A stretch of DNA of 64,000 bases from Polytrichum commune (GCA_950295325.1 OX485809.1:14820001-14884000), one strand, 5' to 3'. Positions 46,330 through 58,345 are shown, numbered from the stretch's first letter. Notes: generated from the sequence alone by a model not told the origin. Numbers and translations are program-made.

Positions 46330-47560
46330 TGCTGAAAACCTTTATGAAAAAAGGTCGGAACCACCACCACCAGCTATTAATTACTCCTGGAAAAATGCAA
46401 TAAAAATTTAGCATTTCATGCCAAACACACTACACGAGTCACACTAGGGGAAATCATAGCAACCTCCTATCAAGGGGCTCTACAAAACCTCAGAAACTAT
46501 AGAATCAAGAAAGAAAAAGAAAAATGTTTAAATGTCCAGTGCCGGCCTCAAGTACAGATTGCATATGGACTCTGCAGAACTCCAAAGATCCAGAAAATGT
46601 CAAATCTTACAAGACACATGTTCCAGTAGTTTATAGCGTAGACATATGCTTTAACCTTGTGGATCAAACAGTATATTCACCAACAATGTGAACAGAATCC
46701 GAGGTTTATTATGTGTTAGTTTTATCCCACAATATTCATCATCTGGGAGCCTCAGACATGCACCAGTCTGATGATGAGCCAGTCTTCGGTGCAATACGCT
46801 TAAACCCTTGCAAACCGAGTAATTGAGGTTCCTATATACGTCATGTCGCAAGGATACATTCATGCAGCACTCAGCTTCACGATTCCCACCTGCACGACAA
46901 CCTTAAATCCGGCTCAAATGGCGGTGATTTAATTCTGACGTGTCACTTCTTGTCAGGAGATAAGTCTCGAGGGAGAGTATCAACACCGGCTTCCCGAGAC
47001 CAGGTCCAAACATCTCAGGAAAACCAGATGCACCGACCATTTGGCTCGTACCGACTACTGTGGCTAAAATAAAGGATTAAGAGCACGTCAGATCAAAAAC
47101 TATGGACTCAAAAAAGAATTCCCGAAACAAAAACGAAGAGAAAGAACAGAAGCATCTATTTTGGCAGAATGCGTTCCTTGCGCTTCAGATCTACTCCGCA
47201 AAAAAGGAAGAGACATAAGGCACGGTAACCATCCCTCGGCGATCAGTCCACACAGGCACTCACGCTGAAACCGACGTCACGATCCTCCACATGGACACAC
47301 ACAGCACTGAAACGGAAAAACAAAACGAAAAACAAAAGCTACACCAAAAACCTCCCTCAGAAGCACCGACTCCGCAAGTTCACTCTCCCTCCCTCCAAAC
47401 CCTAGGGCCCAAATAAACGTACCGTGTGCCCGCAATGTTGCACCAAAAACTTTGCCGCGACGTTCGTCCGATCCGCCACCGTGCGGCGAGTGCAGGGGAA
47501 TGCGTGTGATGAGTCGCCGGAGCCTGAGGGCGATCTGAATGCGGAGTGAAGCGCACCAGC
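46330..47560 (-). promoter_or_regulatory. PLAC8 gene leader, probable leader introns and promoter
   Basis: On the minus strand, GC-rich DNA at 47560-47260 contains donor-like GTACGT (near 47424) and GTGAGT (near 47266) and an acceptor TTTCAG between them, followed by the acceptor TTTTCAG ending at 46332. This fits an untranslated first exon or two. The 119-codon frame 47277-47636 is not conserved and is treated as leader. Exact ends need transcripts. Confidence 0.45.
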
Positions 47561-47889
47561 GAGAAAGCTTCCCGGCAGGGAGGCTGGAAATGAGGGTCCC
47601 AGCGGAGCCTGGCGAAGTCGGTAAACAGGGCGACACCGATTACTTTACTAATCATAAGCTCTGGACCTCCGCAAAACGTTGGACACAAAGTCCGGGAGAT
47701 TTTTGGGCAAAAATCGGTCAAAATCCCAGCGTTTCCAAGTCCAACCGGTTTACAGGTTGTGATCTTCGGCCTATTTCTTTACGAATTTGAGGAATTTTCT
47801 CCAGATTCCTGTAAACTGATGGATAATTTTCATGAAGTCTTCAACTTCAACCGTTCATTTCTCAAGCTCAACCGGTTCATCTGCATTGT

Positions 47890-48271
47890 TGTATTTAGGG
47901 TCACCAATTCTATTTGTCTTGCTCAATACTAATTGGAAAGCGTCCACAACCAACACTATATGTAGCCCTAATTATATTTGTCAATCCTTGTGAAATTTTT
48001 TTGGGCATTTATAGATTTATAATATTGCAATTAATTATCACTTACTGAGTGATTTTTCATCCGAATTTTCATCATCCATGACAATATTTCATTATAAAAA
48101 TGTTAGGATGCGATGTATACTAAACTTTGTTCCAATCGTTGACATTCTGGATGAAGTAATTGTGGATTGGATGACAATACTTGTAAACTTATTCATAATA
48201 AGTGTCACTAGAAAAGTTACCACATTGACATAAAATACCATATGACACTAAATACAATATTTAGTGTAGTG
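47890..48271 (+). mobile_element. Dispersed element, family A, copy 3
   Basis: Starts TATTTAGGGTCACCAATTC, then TTTGTCTTGCTCAATAC, contains AAATGTTAGGATGCGATG and AAGTGTCACTAGAAAAGTT, and ends GACACTAAATACAATATTT then AGTGTAGTG. It is the plus-orientation counterpart of 62222-62511. Confidence 0.7.
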
Positions 48272-48381
48272 GCCAGTTTCCTTCTTGCTATTATTGTATT
48301 ATATATGTTCATGTTTTTTTTTTCAATGACCCCATTTGTGTAACTCATTTATCATTTGCATGACTTAATACGATCAAATAT

Positions 48382-48412
<31 letters not shown>

Positions 48413-49582
48413 AGTTATTGATCAACGCCATGATATTAAAAACTTTTTGATTATAACCTTGCACATTAATCAACTAACAATTGTCTTCTTTATAAATAGA
48501 TGACAATACACTCAAGAGATCTTACATATACATATGTGGAAGATGGTCATACTTTCCATACTAGATATGTAACGAGGATGTAGATGAATGGAGCAAAGTA
48601 ACCATGGTTACAACTATGACCCACGTTTGTAACTCATGGTAAAAAATAGGGTTTGGAAAAACTTACCATAGGCAAGAATTCCAATATAAACCACTAACCC
48701 TAAAAAAAACCTCTTTTTTTACCTTTCATGCAAGCTTAAGGTGGGGTGACTCTATGCATACTCACTAGAATAGTAGATACATGTGGAAAGTGAGAGAAAC
48801 TAGGACTAATCACCAAGAGGAGTATTCTACTTGGAGTAACCTAGTCATGGCCAAGGACCAGGTTTGAACACCCATATGTCATTTTGCAATAAGTGTTATA
48901 ATGTGAAATACTGCAAAGCATTTGATGTTGTTTATATGTGTGCGACATGGATAACAACTGGGCCATGCTGTTATTTCCCTCGTGTATGTAACTAATCCTC
49001 AAATGTTTGTTGGTTGGTTACATGGGCACAGGTGAGGCAGGCCCTTCACACTATCAATACAATGATGTATTGTGATTATGACATTTTATGCATATCTATT
49101 GGTTGAAGTTACTAGGAACATTTCCATTGTAAGTACTCCATACATATGGTGGATTAGATATATGTACTTTGTGGTGAAGCAAGAAGATAGGTGATTAAAC
49201 TTCCAAGGTATGGAGCAGTCAAACTCAAACATTTGTTGTTGAATACCATTTTATAGTAGAAACCCTAAGTAAGGTACATAGTCTTGCAAAGCAAAGTAGG
49301 GTATAGCACAAAATATCCAGGTCATACAACACATAGATAAGCATGATTGCAAACAACTCTATTATACAAAATGCTATTGTGTTACCAAGTAGGAAGATGC
49401 AAAGGAAATAGAAAGAGTCTTCTGGAAATTCCCACCCAACAACAATGGAAGAAGATGTTGAAGGATGTGGCCTCTGAAAAGAGGAAGTTCAAACTTTGTA
49501 AAAGTTTTGAAAAATCAGCTATATATATATATATATATTTGTGTTTGTATAAGATGAAACATAATTAGTAGGGGCATTTGGG
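48272..49582. other. Intergenic DNA with a CT microsatellite
   Basis: A (TC)14-15 run occupies about 48384-48412 and an (AT)n run 49519-49539. No gene is recognised; the 73-codon frame at 49347-49568 ends in the AT repeat. Confidence 0.5.
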
Positions 49583-49818
49583 GGAGAGAGGGAATTATTG
49601 CATATGAGGATAACTCTCATCCATCTAACACAAAAGCCCTGAAATAGTATGCATCCCCAAAAAACAACAAATTGATTTATTTGACACCGGAATTAATTTG
49701 AAGACCCTGAACCATGCTAATCCAAGTTATGTGAAATGAATCGGGCACAAACATGTAGGGGGTCAAGTTTTTATGTAGGATGGATGAGAGGTACGCTTGT
49801 ATGCAATAATTCCCTCTA
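49583..49818. mobile_element. MITE with GAGGGAATTATTGCAT ends (family F), copy 2
   Basis: The left GAGAGGGAATTATTGCATA and ACTCTCATCCATC are mirrored on the right by GATGGATGAGAGGTAC and ATGCAATAATTCCCTC. The unit is about 236 bp, longer than copy 1 at 29233 (166 bp). No coding. Confidence 0.65.
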
Positions 49819-50624
49819 TCCGCATTTGGGTTAGGGCTAGACACCCATCTCTTTGAGCTTGACCCCAGCCCCTCACCAATATTACTAAGGTAAAGGGGTC
49901 TAGTGAAAAATAATGACCCATCGATTTGTGATTCATTCGTCTCAAGCAAGTCTCTCTTGACTGATTTTAGGCTTTTGGTGTTAATTATGGAGTCAAATTG
50001 TCTAAATAGAAAATTTACATCCTATGGTATATTTGATTGTGTTTTCACCTTGGGTAATGTTGGTGGGGGCCCAACTCAAAGAGGCGGATGCCTAGCCCTA
50101 GCCAAGATTCAAGATTCAAGATCATATTGTGTGAAATGATCACCTTTATCACAAGTGACCGTATTTTCACTTTCTTTTTGGAGTAGCATGTAGGTTGTGT
50201 AAAACTAGTATCATATACATAGACTATAGAGAGTTGACTTTAACGGTTGTTTGGGGGGCTCGTAGAAACTACCATATAAGCCACAAAAAGTATATTGGCA
50301 TCTTAAATCTTCAAAACTTAAAAAGTCTTGACATAGCTTTGGAGACATGTTGGTGACCTAAGAATTTTACATGCTGAGTGTCTGGAATGCTAGATAGCTC
50401 CTGCATGCTGAATAGATCCCATTTTAATATTATCAGATTCATATGAATGGTTGGACTTCACTTGCTCAAATATAATGTTGAATTTAATCCAATGCTATAG
50501 TGTTGAATTGTATTTGCCCTCCTATTGTATTTGTTGTCATGTTGGAATGCTGAAATATTGGAAGGTTGGAATGCTAAAATATATGTTGGAATTCTCCTTT
50601 CATCATTGTTATTCTTTTTTCATA
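49819..50624. other. Unassigned intergenic DNA
   Basis: CTAGCCCTAGCC- and CCAGCCCCTCACC-like short motifs appear near 49830-49880 and 50060-50105 in opposite orientation, so a further eroded element may be present. No gene is seen. Confidence 0.35.
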
Positions 50625-50795
50625 TCCTTACTAACACTAAATTCAAACATGTAACTTCCAAATATTACCATAGTTGATATTTAGTGTTTGATTTTACATT
50701 TAATGTTACTTACTTTCATAGGGTTATTGACATTTAGTGTATGTATTCGTATTTAGTGTATCAAACACTAAATATCCTTTTTAGGGTAGTGTCTT
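50625..50795 (-). repeat. MITE family E, copy 2 (partial)
   Basis: On the minus strand it begins CACTACCCTAAA, then ACACTAAATACGAATACA, AATGTCAATAACCCTATG, AACATTAAATGTAAA and CAACTATGGTAATAT, matching 24189-24320. The far end is lost. Confidence 0.65.
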
Positions 50796-52554
50796 GTTTG
50801 GTTGAGCACAATAAAATAAACCAATCTCATCCATATTGTAAACATCTTTCTAGTGCATAACATGCAATTAAAAGTGGCATTTTGGTCATGGCATGAGTCA
50901 CACCAACACCACTTGCATCGTCACTTTCATCATGCATAATCACCCTACACAACAATAGGTTTAAGGCAAGTGAGTCTTTAAACGACATTTTTAGCGTTGC
51001 ATCCACTTCTCGAAGAATAGGAATCATGCAATTATTGTAGGTGAATAGCATGTTAACAAAAAATAATTTAAAAATTGACACGCATCACATCTCCATTATT
51101 TAGAACCTCTATAAAATCCCATTTGTAACCTCTAAACCCTAAACCATTTCCTAAACAAAGTGTTGAACGTGCTTATCATGTACGATATTTGCAAGATAAT
51201 CAATAAATTCAAATCATGTTTGTGACCATTTCCGGCATATAGTGCAGTAATGATTTGTCCCCTCCTCAAATCTTCCAAAAACCTCTCTTAAAAATTGCTA
51301 GCTTTGAATACGTCAATTGCACCACTAAACGCACAACAAACCTTAAACGTATAATAATTTGATTCATCCTCCTTGCTTCATGAGGAGGCAAGGGTGGCAA
51401 TAACGCTCATGAGCAACTTGCATCTCTCTCACCTTAGATTGATTCACTAAATCAAAATGCTCACCACGTTCTGAATCTAGAGATCAATCTCATCAACTGC
51501 AATCCCTAAACCCTTCAACCTCCATCCAAAACCAAAGTTCGAAGGTGCAACGTTTGTTTTGAAACCAATATTTAAATCATTCAACTTGAGTTCAAGTCAA
51601 GTTAACCCACTGATGAATTCATTATGTGCTTGGAACAACTCCCGAATCCTAGATAGATCCTTAGTGTGAGGACCCCATCGATTATACACATTAATTACCT
51701 CTATTATATGATAAGTTGGGCTTGAAAAATGTAATACTATGAGCATCGTAGTCCTAATATGGAGGTAAATTAACACAAGAAATTTTAGTCGATGGGAAAC
51801 GCGTCGTATAGTTGATGTGTCATATCATCGAAGTGAGACTGTGCATCCTCGGCCCACTTCTTGGTATAGAGCATTACTTTATCCTTTAACAAAATCGCAT
51901 ACGCCTCAGTTTGTCATCAATGTCGACATATCCTTGCTTGAGAGGGTGTTTGAAAGGGTCATCAAACCTTCTCGATAACTACAAACTTGGAAATGCATAA
52001 AACAGAGTTTTTTTGGGTGATATTTTGAAATTTAAGTTAATGAATCACACATCCATGAGGAAATGATCTTGCTGAAACTCACTATCGTAGTCAAAGCCCC
52101 TCCACTATTAGATTGGCCTAACAGACATATCTATGACATAGGTGCATTGATTTGGAGAGAGTTTGAAGAAATTGGTGGCACGTGTTTATTCGAATCAAAG
52201 CTCGGAAGTTTGCGCAACAAATGGAACGATGAACACTGTTGAATGTGTTGGAGAGGAATTGGAAAATGAAAAAGATATTTGGAATGATGAGCTCCTCCAC
52301 GAAGAACATGTGAGCCAACGTGTCAGCGCAGGAGTTGCGGCGTTGACCCTGTCCATTTGGCACCTTCGAGCCTCCTCTACAAAAACCCACTTTGCTCATG
52401 TATTCTTAACTTATCACTGTGTATTCCTCATCCTGTTTAGCGATTCTGTGAAGCTCAAGTGGCAGGTTAAATCTCACATTTCACGATTAGTGCTGCCCTC
52501 TTCATCATTATTACTTGCGTCATCTTTTCAGCAGCTTTTGGGTGCCCAAATCTA
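50796..52554. other. Unassigned DNA, possible degraded element
   Basis: Short open segments appear on the minus strand (50827-51081; also 51200-51480 with stops) and a 130-codon plus-strand frame at 52163-52555. None shows a domain I can name. The minus-strand pieces may be one broken transposon gene. Confidence 0.35.
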
Positions 52555-53140
52555 GTTGCGTCGGATCGTACTCTTTGGAGCTGGAGGCACAGTTATCGCC
52601 ATAACCGCATGAGACAAGGTTCGCGGCTCTTTTACATCCCGATCACTCCATTCCTAGAAAGATGTAAAGCCATATTCATCATTGTTATTCCACTGCGCAT
52701 TTCTTCAGGGAATCTTCGTAGCTCAAAACTAGCTCAGAACCCATAGATGGTACGGTTCTCGCCATGGCCGCAAGAGGCAAGGTTGGCGGCTCTTTGAAAT
52801 TGAGATCACTACATTCGTCGAGTTCCATTACTAGAATCTGTGAAGCAATAATCTGGTCATCGTGATTGCAGGTGTCATGTCTTCAGGAAAATTTTAGCTC
52901 CAAATGTAGTTCGGATTTCATGCATGGCACAGTCATCGCCATGCCGCATGAGACAAGGTTTTGCGGCTCGTTTAGATTCTGATCACTACACTCGTCATTC
53001 CATTCCCAGAAATCTGTAAAGTTTTGATATATGTCATCGTCATTGCACTTCTCAACTCTTCGGGGACCTGAAGAGCTCAGGCTAAGTTCAGATCTCACTC
53101 TGTGGAGCTCAAGTGACAGTCATCGCCATAGCTCACATCT
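52555..53140. repeat. Divergent tandem repeats upstream of the serpin, ~180-bp unit, 3-3.5 copies
   Basis: Units begin near 52555, 52744, 52922 and 53102. Shared landmarks are GGCACAGT-ATCGCCAT, CCGCATGAGACAAGGTT, GCGGCTC, GATCACT, ATTCC-AGAAA, TCTGTAAAG-like and TCTTC-GGAA. The last unit is partial. They are ancient duplications and encode nothing obvious. Confidence 0.7.
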
Positions 53141-54412
53141 TCCTCACAGGCGAGGTTCTTGGTCCTATGTGTAGGAGTGTCTTTCAGTTGCTTAGGAATT
53201 TGTACATGAACTGAAGCTAAATCGTGGCATTCATGCAACTTTTGCAGTATTCTTCTCTCATCCCGCGGCTTGGATCGACATGTGCTAATTTTAGATTGAA
53301 ATAAAAGCGCAAGCAAGCTATCTGCTGTGCTCATCACTCAATTCCCGCGCTCTAAGTATATATCCGCATCATTGGCGTACTAACGAGGTTTGTGGCTCCT
53401 TCAATTGGTGTCATTGCTATGTAGCTATGTTACAGTTTTTTTGTGAGAGCTGGTTTCTTTTGTCAGAGTGTCCCGTTCTGTTTGGCTATGCCATTATGGG
53501 GTAGATACTAAGTAATACTTGCATCGACCATTTCTGTATTACATTGTTCGTGGTCGCTGGTACCATCTTTTTTTGCGCGAATCTTAAACTTCGACTGGGG
53601 TTATGTTGATGCGGTTCAAGGTTGTGTCCACAAATATCGGTATGGAGTGTCTTTTTCGAGAGTGTCTAAGAACAGAGTAGTGATTGGATGTGTTGTTGAT
53701 GGAGTGTAGCTCCTTGAGCCTTCTATTCCTGCGCTTCTTTGATGATTCCGTGGTTTGGATCGACATGTGCAGAGTCCAGCCGTTGTTTAATTACGTGGGT
53801 GAAATTTGAAGCCAGGCCGCAATTAATTGCTGTGCTTGCTCATCCATTCTGCACTCTTCTTGCGCCTTCATCATTTGGAGCTCAAGTGAACAGTCACAAT
53901 AGGTGACTACGTATCTATGTATATTGAATCACTAGTTTGGTGGATCCCAACTGTTGCGGTCATCGCCGTCGTGGGTTTGATAGGTAAGTATCTAGCTACT
54001 TTTATGCAGTCTCGATGCCATGGTCTGAACTTGAATCATTTTCTTTCCATCGTCTCTGCACCATCACATCAACATCACAAAATGAAGTAGTGGAGTGATT
54101 GAAAGTTGATGCGGTTATATGCACAATTCAAGGTAATGGAGCGGTGTGATGTTGATGTGATGTTTCTTCCTATCCAAGGTAGGGCGATGTTGATGTGGTT
54201 ATGTGCACAACTGGTGTTGCAAGATATCCTAGTATTTATGGATCTTGGAAGGGGTTTTGGAGCCATAGCTCTGCTATGGACATTTAGGAAAATACTCTGC
54301 TAAAATTTGATGGAACCTTAGGAAATTGTGTTCGGGTGGTTTGGTGATACTGTGAAGTTGGTCTGGATCAACCTGTGCAGGTAGTCGGTTGGGTCGGCGA
54401 AATCCGACAATC
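53141..54412 (+). promoter_or_regulatory. Serpin upstream region with a possible 5' UTR intron
   Basis: TATATATCC near 53354 could be a TATA box. A consensus donor (GATAGGTAAGT, intron from about 53982) and the acceptor CTGTGCAG ending at 54380, 32 nt before the ATG, suggest a ~400-bp leader intron. Transcript data are needed. Confidence 0.4.
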
Positions 54413-56107
54413 ATGGACCGCGAACTGGAGGCCAAGCCTGAGCAGGTGCAAGGGTCAACGGAGTTCACTCTCAATCTGTACAAGGAGGTGGTGAAGGACC
54501 TAGGCAACGATAATGCTGCCTTGTCACCTCTCAGCATCGGCATCGCGCTCTCCATGGTGTCGGCCGGCGCCAATGGCCCAACGCTACAGCAGATCGCTGA
54601 TTGCATCAAGCTTCCACCTGGCGACAAGACACACGAGTTCTCCCACCAGTTGACAACTGTGGCGCTCGCAGACGGATCGAAAGCTGGAGGTCCGCAGCTG
54701 GCATCTGCCAACCGTGTCTTGGTTGAGCAATCCATCAAGCTGAAACCTGCCTTTCAGAAAATTCTCAAGCACAGCTATGGCTCCGACGTTGGTTCGGTCG
54801 ATTTTAAGCACAAGGTAAAGCTAAAGCCCACCAGAGTCCCAAACTTCACCGATTCGATTTCAACAAAATTCTTACCTCTTCTGCTATGCTCAATTAATGC
54901 TACAAAATTTCAAAGCAATAGAGTTATCCTTTAGCCCAACCGGACTTGTGGTTGGTTGTTTTGCATACAACACCTTCCATGTTCGGTAAGTTATAGGCAC
55001 ATGCTTGGAGGTAGTGTGGAGGTTTGAACGAAGAACGGTTCGTTGAGTGTCAAACTCATGTGGCATGCCTACGAGGTACTAAAACGAGTTTGATCCTCAA
55101 TGAACCAAAATAGATTGCTATTCAATGAAATTCAAGCACTACTGCCGAGGATGCACCACAAGTGGAAAGAAGTTTTTGATATCGTATGCAAAACAATCAA
55201 GGAAATCATAGGGGACCTACTCCCGGCGGAAGTGCCATTGAGTTACACCTCTAATATATTTCGATTGATTTCAACAACGCCCTAAGTGATGATTGAACTC
55301 TGAATGCAGGCAGAGAAAGCAAGGGAAGATGTAAACTCATGGGCCAAGAAACAAACACATGGGAAGATCGAGAATCTCCTTCCTTTGGGCGCTTTAGATG
55401 CACAAACTCGCATCGTATTAGCAAACGCTCTTTACTTCAAGGGAATGTGGTCGAGGCCCTTTGAGGAGAGTGCTACAAAGGAGGCAGACTTTTTCCTGAT
55501 GGACGGTGGGAACAACAGCGTCAAAGTGCCCATGATGCATACCCAGGCGAAGCAATGTATCCGAGATTTCCCAACCTTCAAGGTCCTTCGCCTGCCGTAT
55601 GCTTCCGGCAAGGATGCCCGGCAGTTTTCCATGTTGATCCTCTTGCCACATGACCGAAACGGGTTGGCCGACCTGGAACAAAACCTGGACACCAAGACCG
55701 TGTGTGAAGACCTCGCCCACATCACCCGGCAGGTCCCAGTTACCAGATGTGATGTGCCCAAGTTCAAAATCTCAAGCCAGGTCATGGTACCAAAGGCGTT
55801 GAAGAGCCTGGGTATGAGCCTGGTGTTCGGTGAACACGCAGACCTCTCCAACATGGTGGAGGGCTTACCAGCTGGTGAGTCCTTGTATGTGTCCAATGTG
55901 TTTCACAAAGGCTTTGTGGAAGTGAACGAGAAAGGCACCGAGGCTGCGGCAGCCACAGCAGTCGTGGTGGCGACCAGGATGTGTATTGTGAACGAGCAGC
56001 CCATGGAGTTCGTGGCTGACCATCCTTTCCTGTTCCTCATCAAGGAGGAGAAGATGAATGTCGTTGTCTTCTCAGGTCGGGTGACCAACCCTTTGGCCGA
56101 AAACTAA
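54413..56107 (+). CDS. Inhibitory plant serpin with Arg at P1
   Basis: Two exons, 54413-54814 and 55310-56107 (GTAAAG...TGCAG intron, phase 0), give 399 aa, the usual plant serpin size. N-terminal helix region FTLNLYKEV and LSPLSIGIALSMVSAGANG are present; further marks are IVLANALYFKG, FSMLILLPHD, VPKFKISSQ and the C-terminal ADHPFLFLI. The hinge EKGTEAAAATA (Gly P15, Thr P14, small residues to P9) is the inhibitory type. Counting from P15 puts P1 at Arg357 and P1' at Met, suited to Arg-cleaving proteases such as metacaspases or papain-like enzymes, as for Arabidopsis AtSerpin1. The intron position matches plant serpins. No signal peptide is seen, so it is probably cytosolic. The start is the first ATG in the frame. 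Confidence 0.95.
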
Positions 56108-56147
56108 ACAGATAACTCCAACTCCAAGCATGTGTGAATGACGGGAA

Positions 56148-56645
56148 CGACTTATGTACAGAAACGCCGAATTCAGTTCGGTATGGCGCTAGGGAGAGCA
56201 CAAATGCTTGCAGAGTGAAAATTGCAGTTTTCATACACTCCAAGCATCAATCATCATAGTGCTTGCAGAACAAAATCATAAGAAGCATAAGTGTGAGGTT
56301 GGATTTTATGATAGTGCTGGCACGGTATGATCTTTCTATGTATACTAAACTAGGGTTTTAAGCTACTGGCCAAGAGTATCTGCATTGTGCAAGAGGATAT
56401 GATACTACGGTGTTATGTACAGAAACGCCGATTTCAGTTCGGTATAATGTTTGCAGAGTGAGCATTGCAGTTATCATACACTACATGCATCAATCAAAGT
56501 AGTCTGCAGAACAAAATTATATGAAGCATCATCAGTGAGAGGTTCGATTTTATGATACCGCTGGCACGACATGATAATTCTATGTAGATTAAAACTAGAG
56601 TTTACTGGCCACGAGGTTGTGCAATGTGCAAGAGAATACTACGGT
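56148..56645 (+). repeat. Tandem duplication of the serpin 3' flank (two units)
   Basis: Unit 1 (56148-56412) and unit 2 (56413-56645) share TATGTACAGAAACGCCGA, TTCAGTTCGGTAT, TTGCAGAGTGA, ATCATACACT, GCATCAATCA, TGCAGAACAAAAT, GATTTTATGATA and ATACTACGGTGT in the same order. A third, partial version continues downstream with GCAAAAACGCCGAATCCAG after the broken serpin piece. Confidence 0.85.
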
Positions 56646-56900
56646 GTTTCTCATCAAGGAAGAGAAGATGAATGCCGTCCTCTTCAAAGGTCAGGTGCCC
56701 AATTTCCCTTTGGCCGAAAGTTTAACACATATTCCCATCTCTGACCTTCAGCAAGCAGAGCATCTTGTGAAAGGCGAGAACGAGAGTTACGAGCAAAAAC
56801 GCCGAATCCAGTTCGGTATAGAGCTCGCGACAGCAGAAATCTTTGCAGGCTTTACATTACAGTATTGTATAACTAAATGCATCAATCAGTCTTAAAATCT
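56638..56900 (+). pseudogene. Serpin C-terminal fragment (tandem duplicate, broken)
   Basis: Directly after the duplicated flank, 56638-56727 reads as the last ~30 residues of the neighbouring serpin: FLIKEEKMNAVLF, where the intact gene has FLIKEEKMNVVVF, and then a Pro-rich end finishing PLAES instead of PLAEN. The stop is replaced, so the frame runs on to 56895 through 3' UTR-like sequence. No reactive loop, hinge or body of the protein is present, so it is not a gene. It shows that the duplicated unit once included coding sequence. Confidence 0.85.
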
Positions 56901-56944
56901 TAAAGAGGCAATACTGTAAGCTTTTGAATCTATGGAAGTGCTAC

Positions 56945-57185
56945 ACCGTTCATTGTGTTTAGTGTCACATGCGTAATAGTGTCACTTACCCTATTTTGAG
57001 GCGTATATTAGGTTACAATGATTAACAATTTCACCATAACCTCATGACACTTGGCGTTCAAGTGTGCTTCCTAATATCTTTGCACGAGTCTGTTTTGGAA
57101 GTGTTATGAGGTGTATGCCTATGTTACACAATGGTTTACAAGTTGACTAAAGTGTACACAAATGGCGCTTGCTATTAGTGAGCTG
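56945..57185 (-). repeat. Paralogous copy of the repeat invaded by the gypsy element (empty site)
   Basis: Read on the minus strand it gives, continuously, CATTTGTGTAC-CTTTAGTCAACTTG, ACATACACCTCATAACAC-type sequence, AAAGATATTAG, then CACTTGAACGCCAAGTG, TCATGAGGT and TGTAACCTA. The first half matches 9590-9685 and the second half 17351-17500, the two flanks of the LTR element. ATTAG occurs once here. Confidence 0.75.
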
Positions 57186-58139
57186 AAGAATGAATGGTTA
57201 GTTCTTCATACCACGGACTTCTTTAGCTCATATGTGGGAGACCAACCCTCCTACACTTGCATTCGGGACTCTCCCCTTAATCAGTAACCAATGATTAAAT
57301 ATGGACTTTCACTCATGACAACCTGAACCATACTAGGCAACTATGCCTCCATGTTGGGCCAATGCTCGTGGAGGCCGTGCCGTTCAGGCTCGAGTGGGTT
57401 TTGCTGGCCACGCTGCCTCACCCATATAAGCCTCTAGGACTTAGGGTAGGGCCCCTACCCCACCATCAAGAAACCTTTTGTCTCTCCCCCAAGGTTTGGG
57501 GCCAAGTAGACATTTTCCCTTAGCCGCTGGAGCTAGAAGCCCCCAGCAGCTTCAGACCATCATAACTTCCTCCTATGATCTCTGATGCTATCAAGCAACC
57601 ACTCTATCGGCATCTACTCTTTCCGTAGATGCCAATGAACCCCTCACTTGCCTCATTCACGCGAGTATTAGGGAAGTTGTGGCTGTTCAAACCTTGGCAG
57701 TCCCGGGCGCCACTCCCAGGTCGCTGTTGTCCCAAAGCGCTGTCCCTAGGTAGTGCCCCACTCAAACTGCCATATCTCTTAGCTCACACCTCCAATTAAG
57801 GAGTTCTTGAGCATTCTATAATCCTAATGCCATAAGCTACTCATAGCCCATGTCCTTACCCTTGTGACTCCTAATCTCCGTGGGTGGGAGTCGTTCCCAA
57901 CGCCCGAGGCCCTCACCCACACTAGGATCACTTGGGCCCTCTCACGAATGGCGCCACAAGTCCTGGACGTCACTCCGGGGTCCCTCTTGTGCCCATGGTG
58001 TTTCAGGCATTCCTTATGAAGAGGTGCGCAACACATCCCTATGGTAGAGTTTGGTTTCTATATTTAGCATCTAACATGGGCCTCCACCCATCTTACCTTT
58101 ATGGGATGAAACTCAAATAATAGGAAGAAACCGACACTA
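57186..58139. other. GC-richer intergenic DNA
   Basis: No gene is recognised. Open frames at 57824-58036 (-) and 57932-58120 (+) overlap and show no domain. Confidence 0.4.
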
Positions 58140-58345
58140 GTATGAAAATTGTGAAAAGTGCCAGTATTTTATGTGAATAGTGTTGCTTTGAGAAATATTT
58201 TTAGTGAATAGTGTTTGGATTAACAATGCTTCCTAGATCTTTTGGTGGCACTGTTCTCATAGCGTAAAGAAATTTGGTATCACCTTCACTAATTTCCCTC
58301 ACACACCATTAGCCCTCCCTTACTAATTGGGATAATCAATGATAT
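58140..58345 (-). repeat. Dispersed element, family B, copy 2
   Basis: The reverse complement of the family: CTAGATCTTTTGGTGGCA, CATAGCGTAAAGAAATTTG and GTATCACCTTCACTAATTT, ending ACTAATTGGGATAATCAATG. Confidence 0.6.

Noticed and set aside
47277-47721. Two overlapping minus-strand frames upstream of the PLAC8 gene
   Set aside because: They lie in a GC-rich probable leader, contain likely splice sites and show no domain.
52163-52555. 130-codon frame upstream of the serpin
   Set aside because: No similarity to the serpin or any family I know, and no splice or promoter evidence.
54389-54412. Upstream serpin start extending the N-terminus
   Set aside because: The extension has no ATG (only TTG) and follows a likely splice acceptor; the first ATG at 54413 fits plant serpin length.
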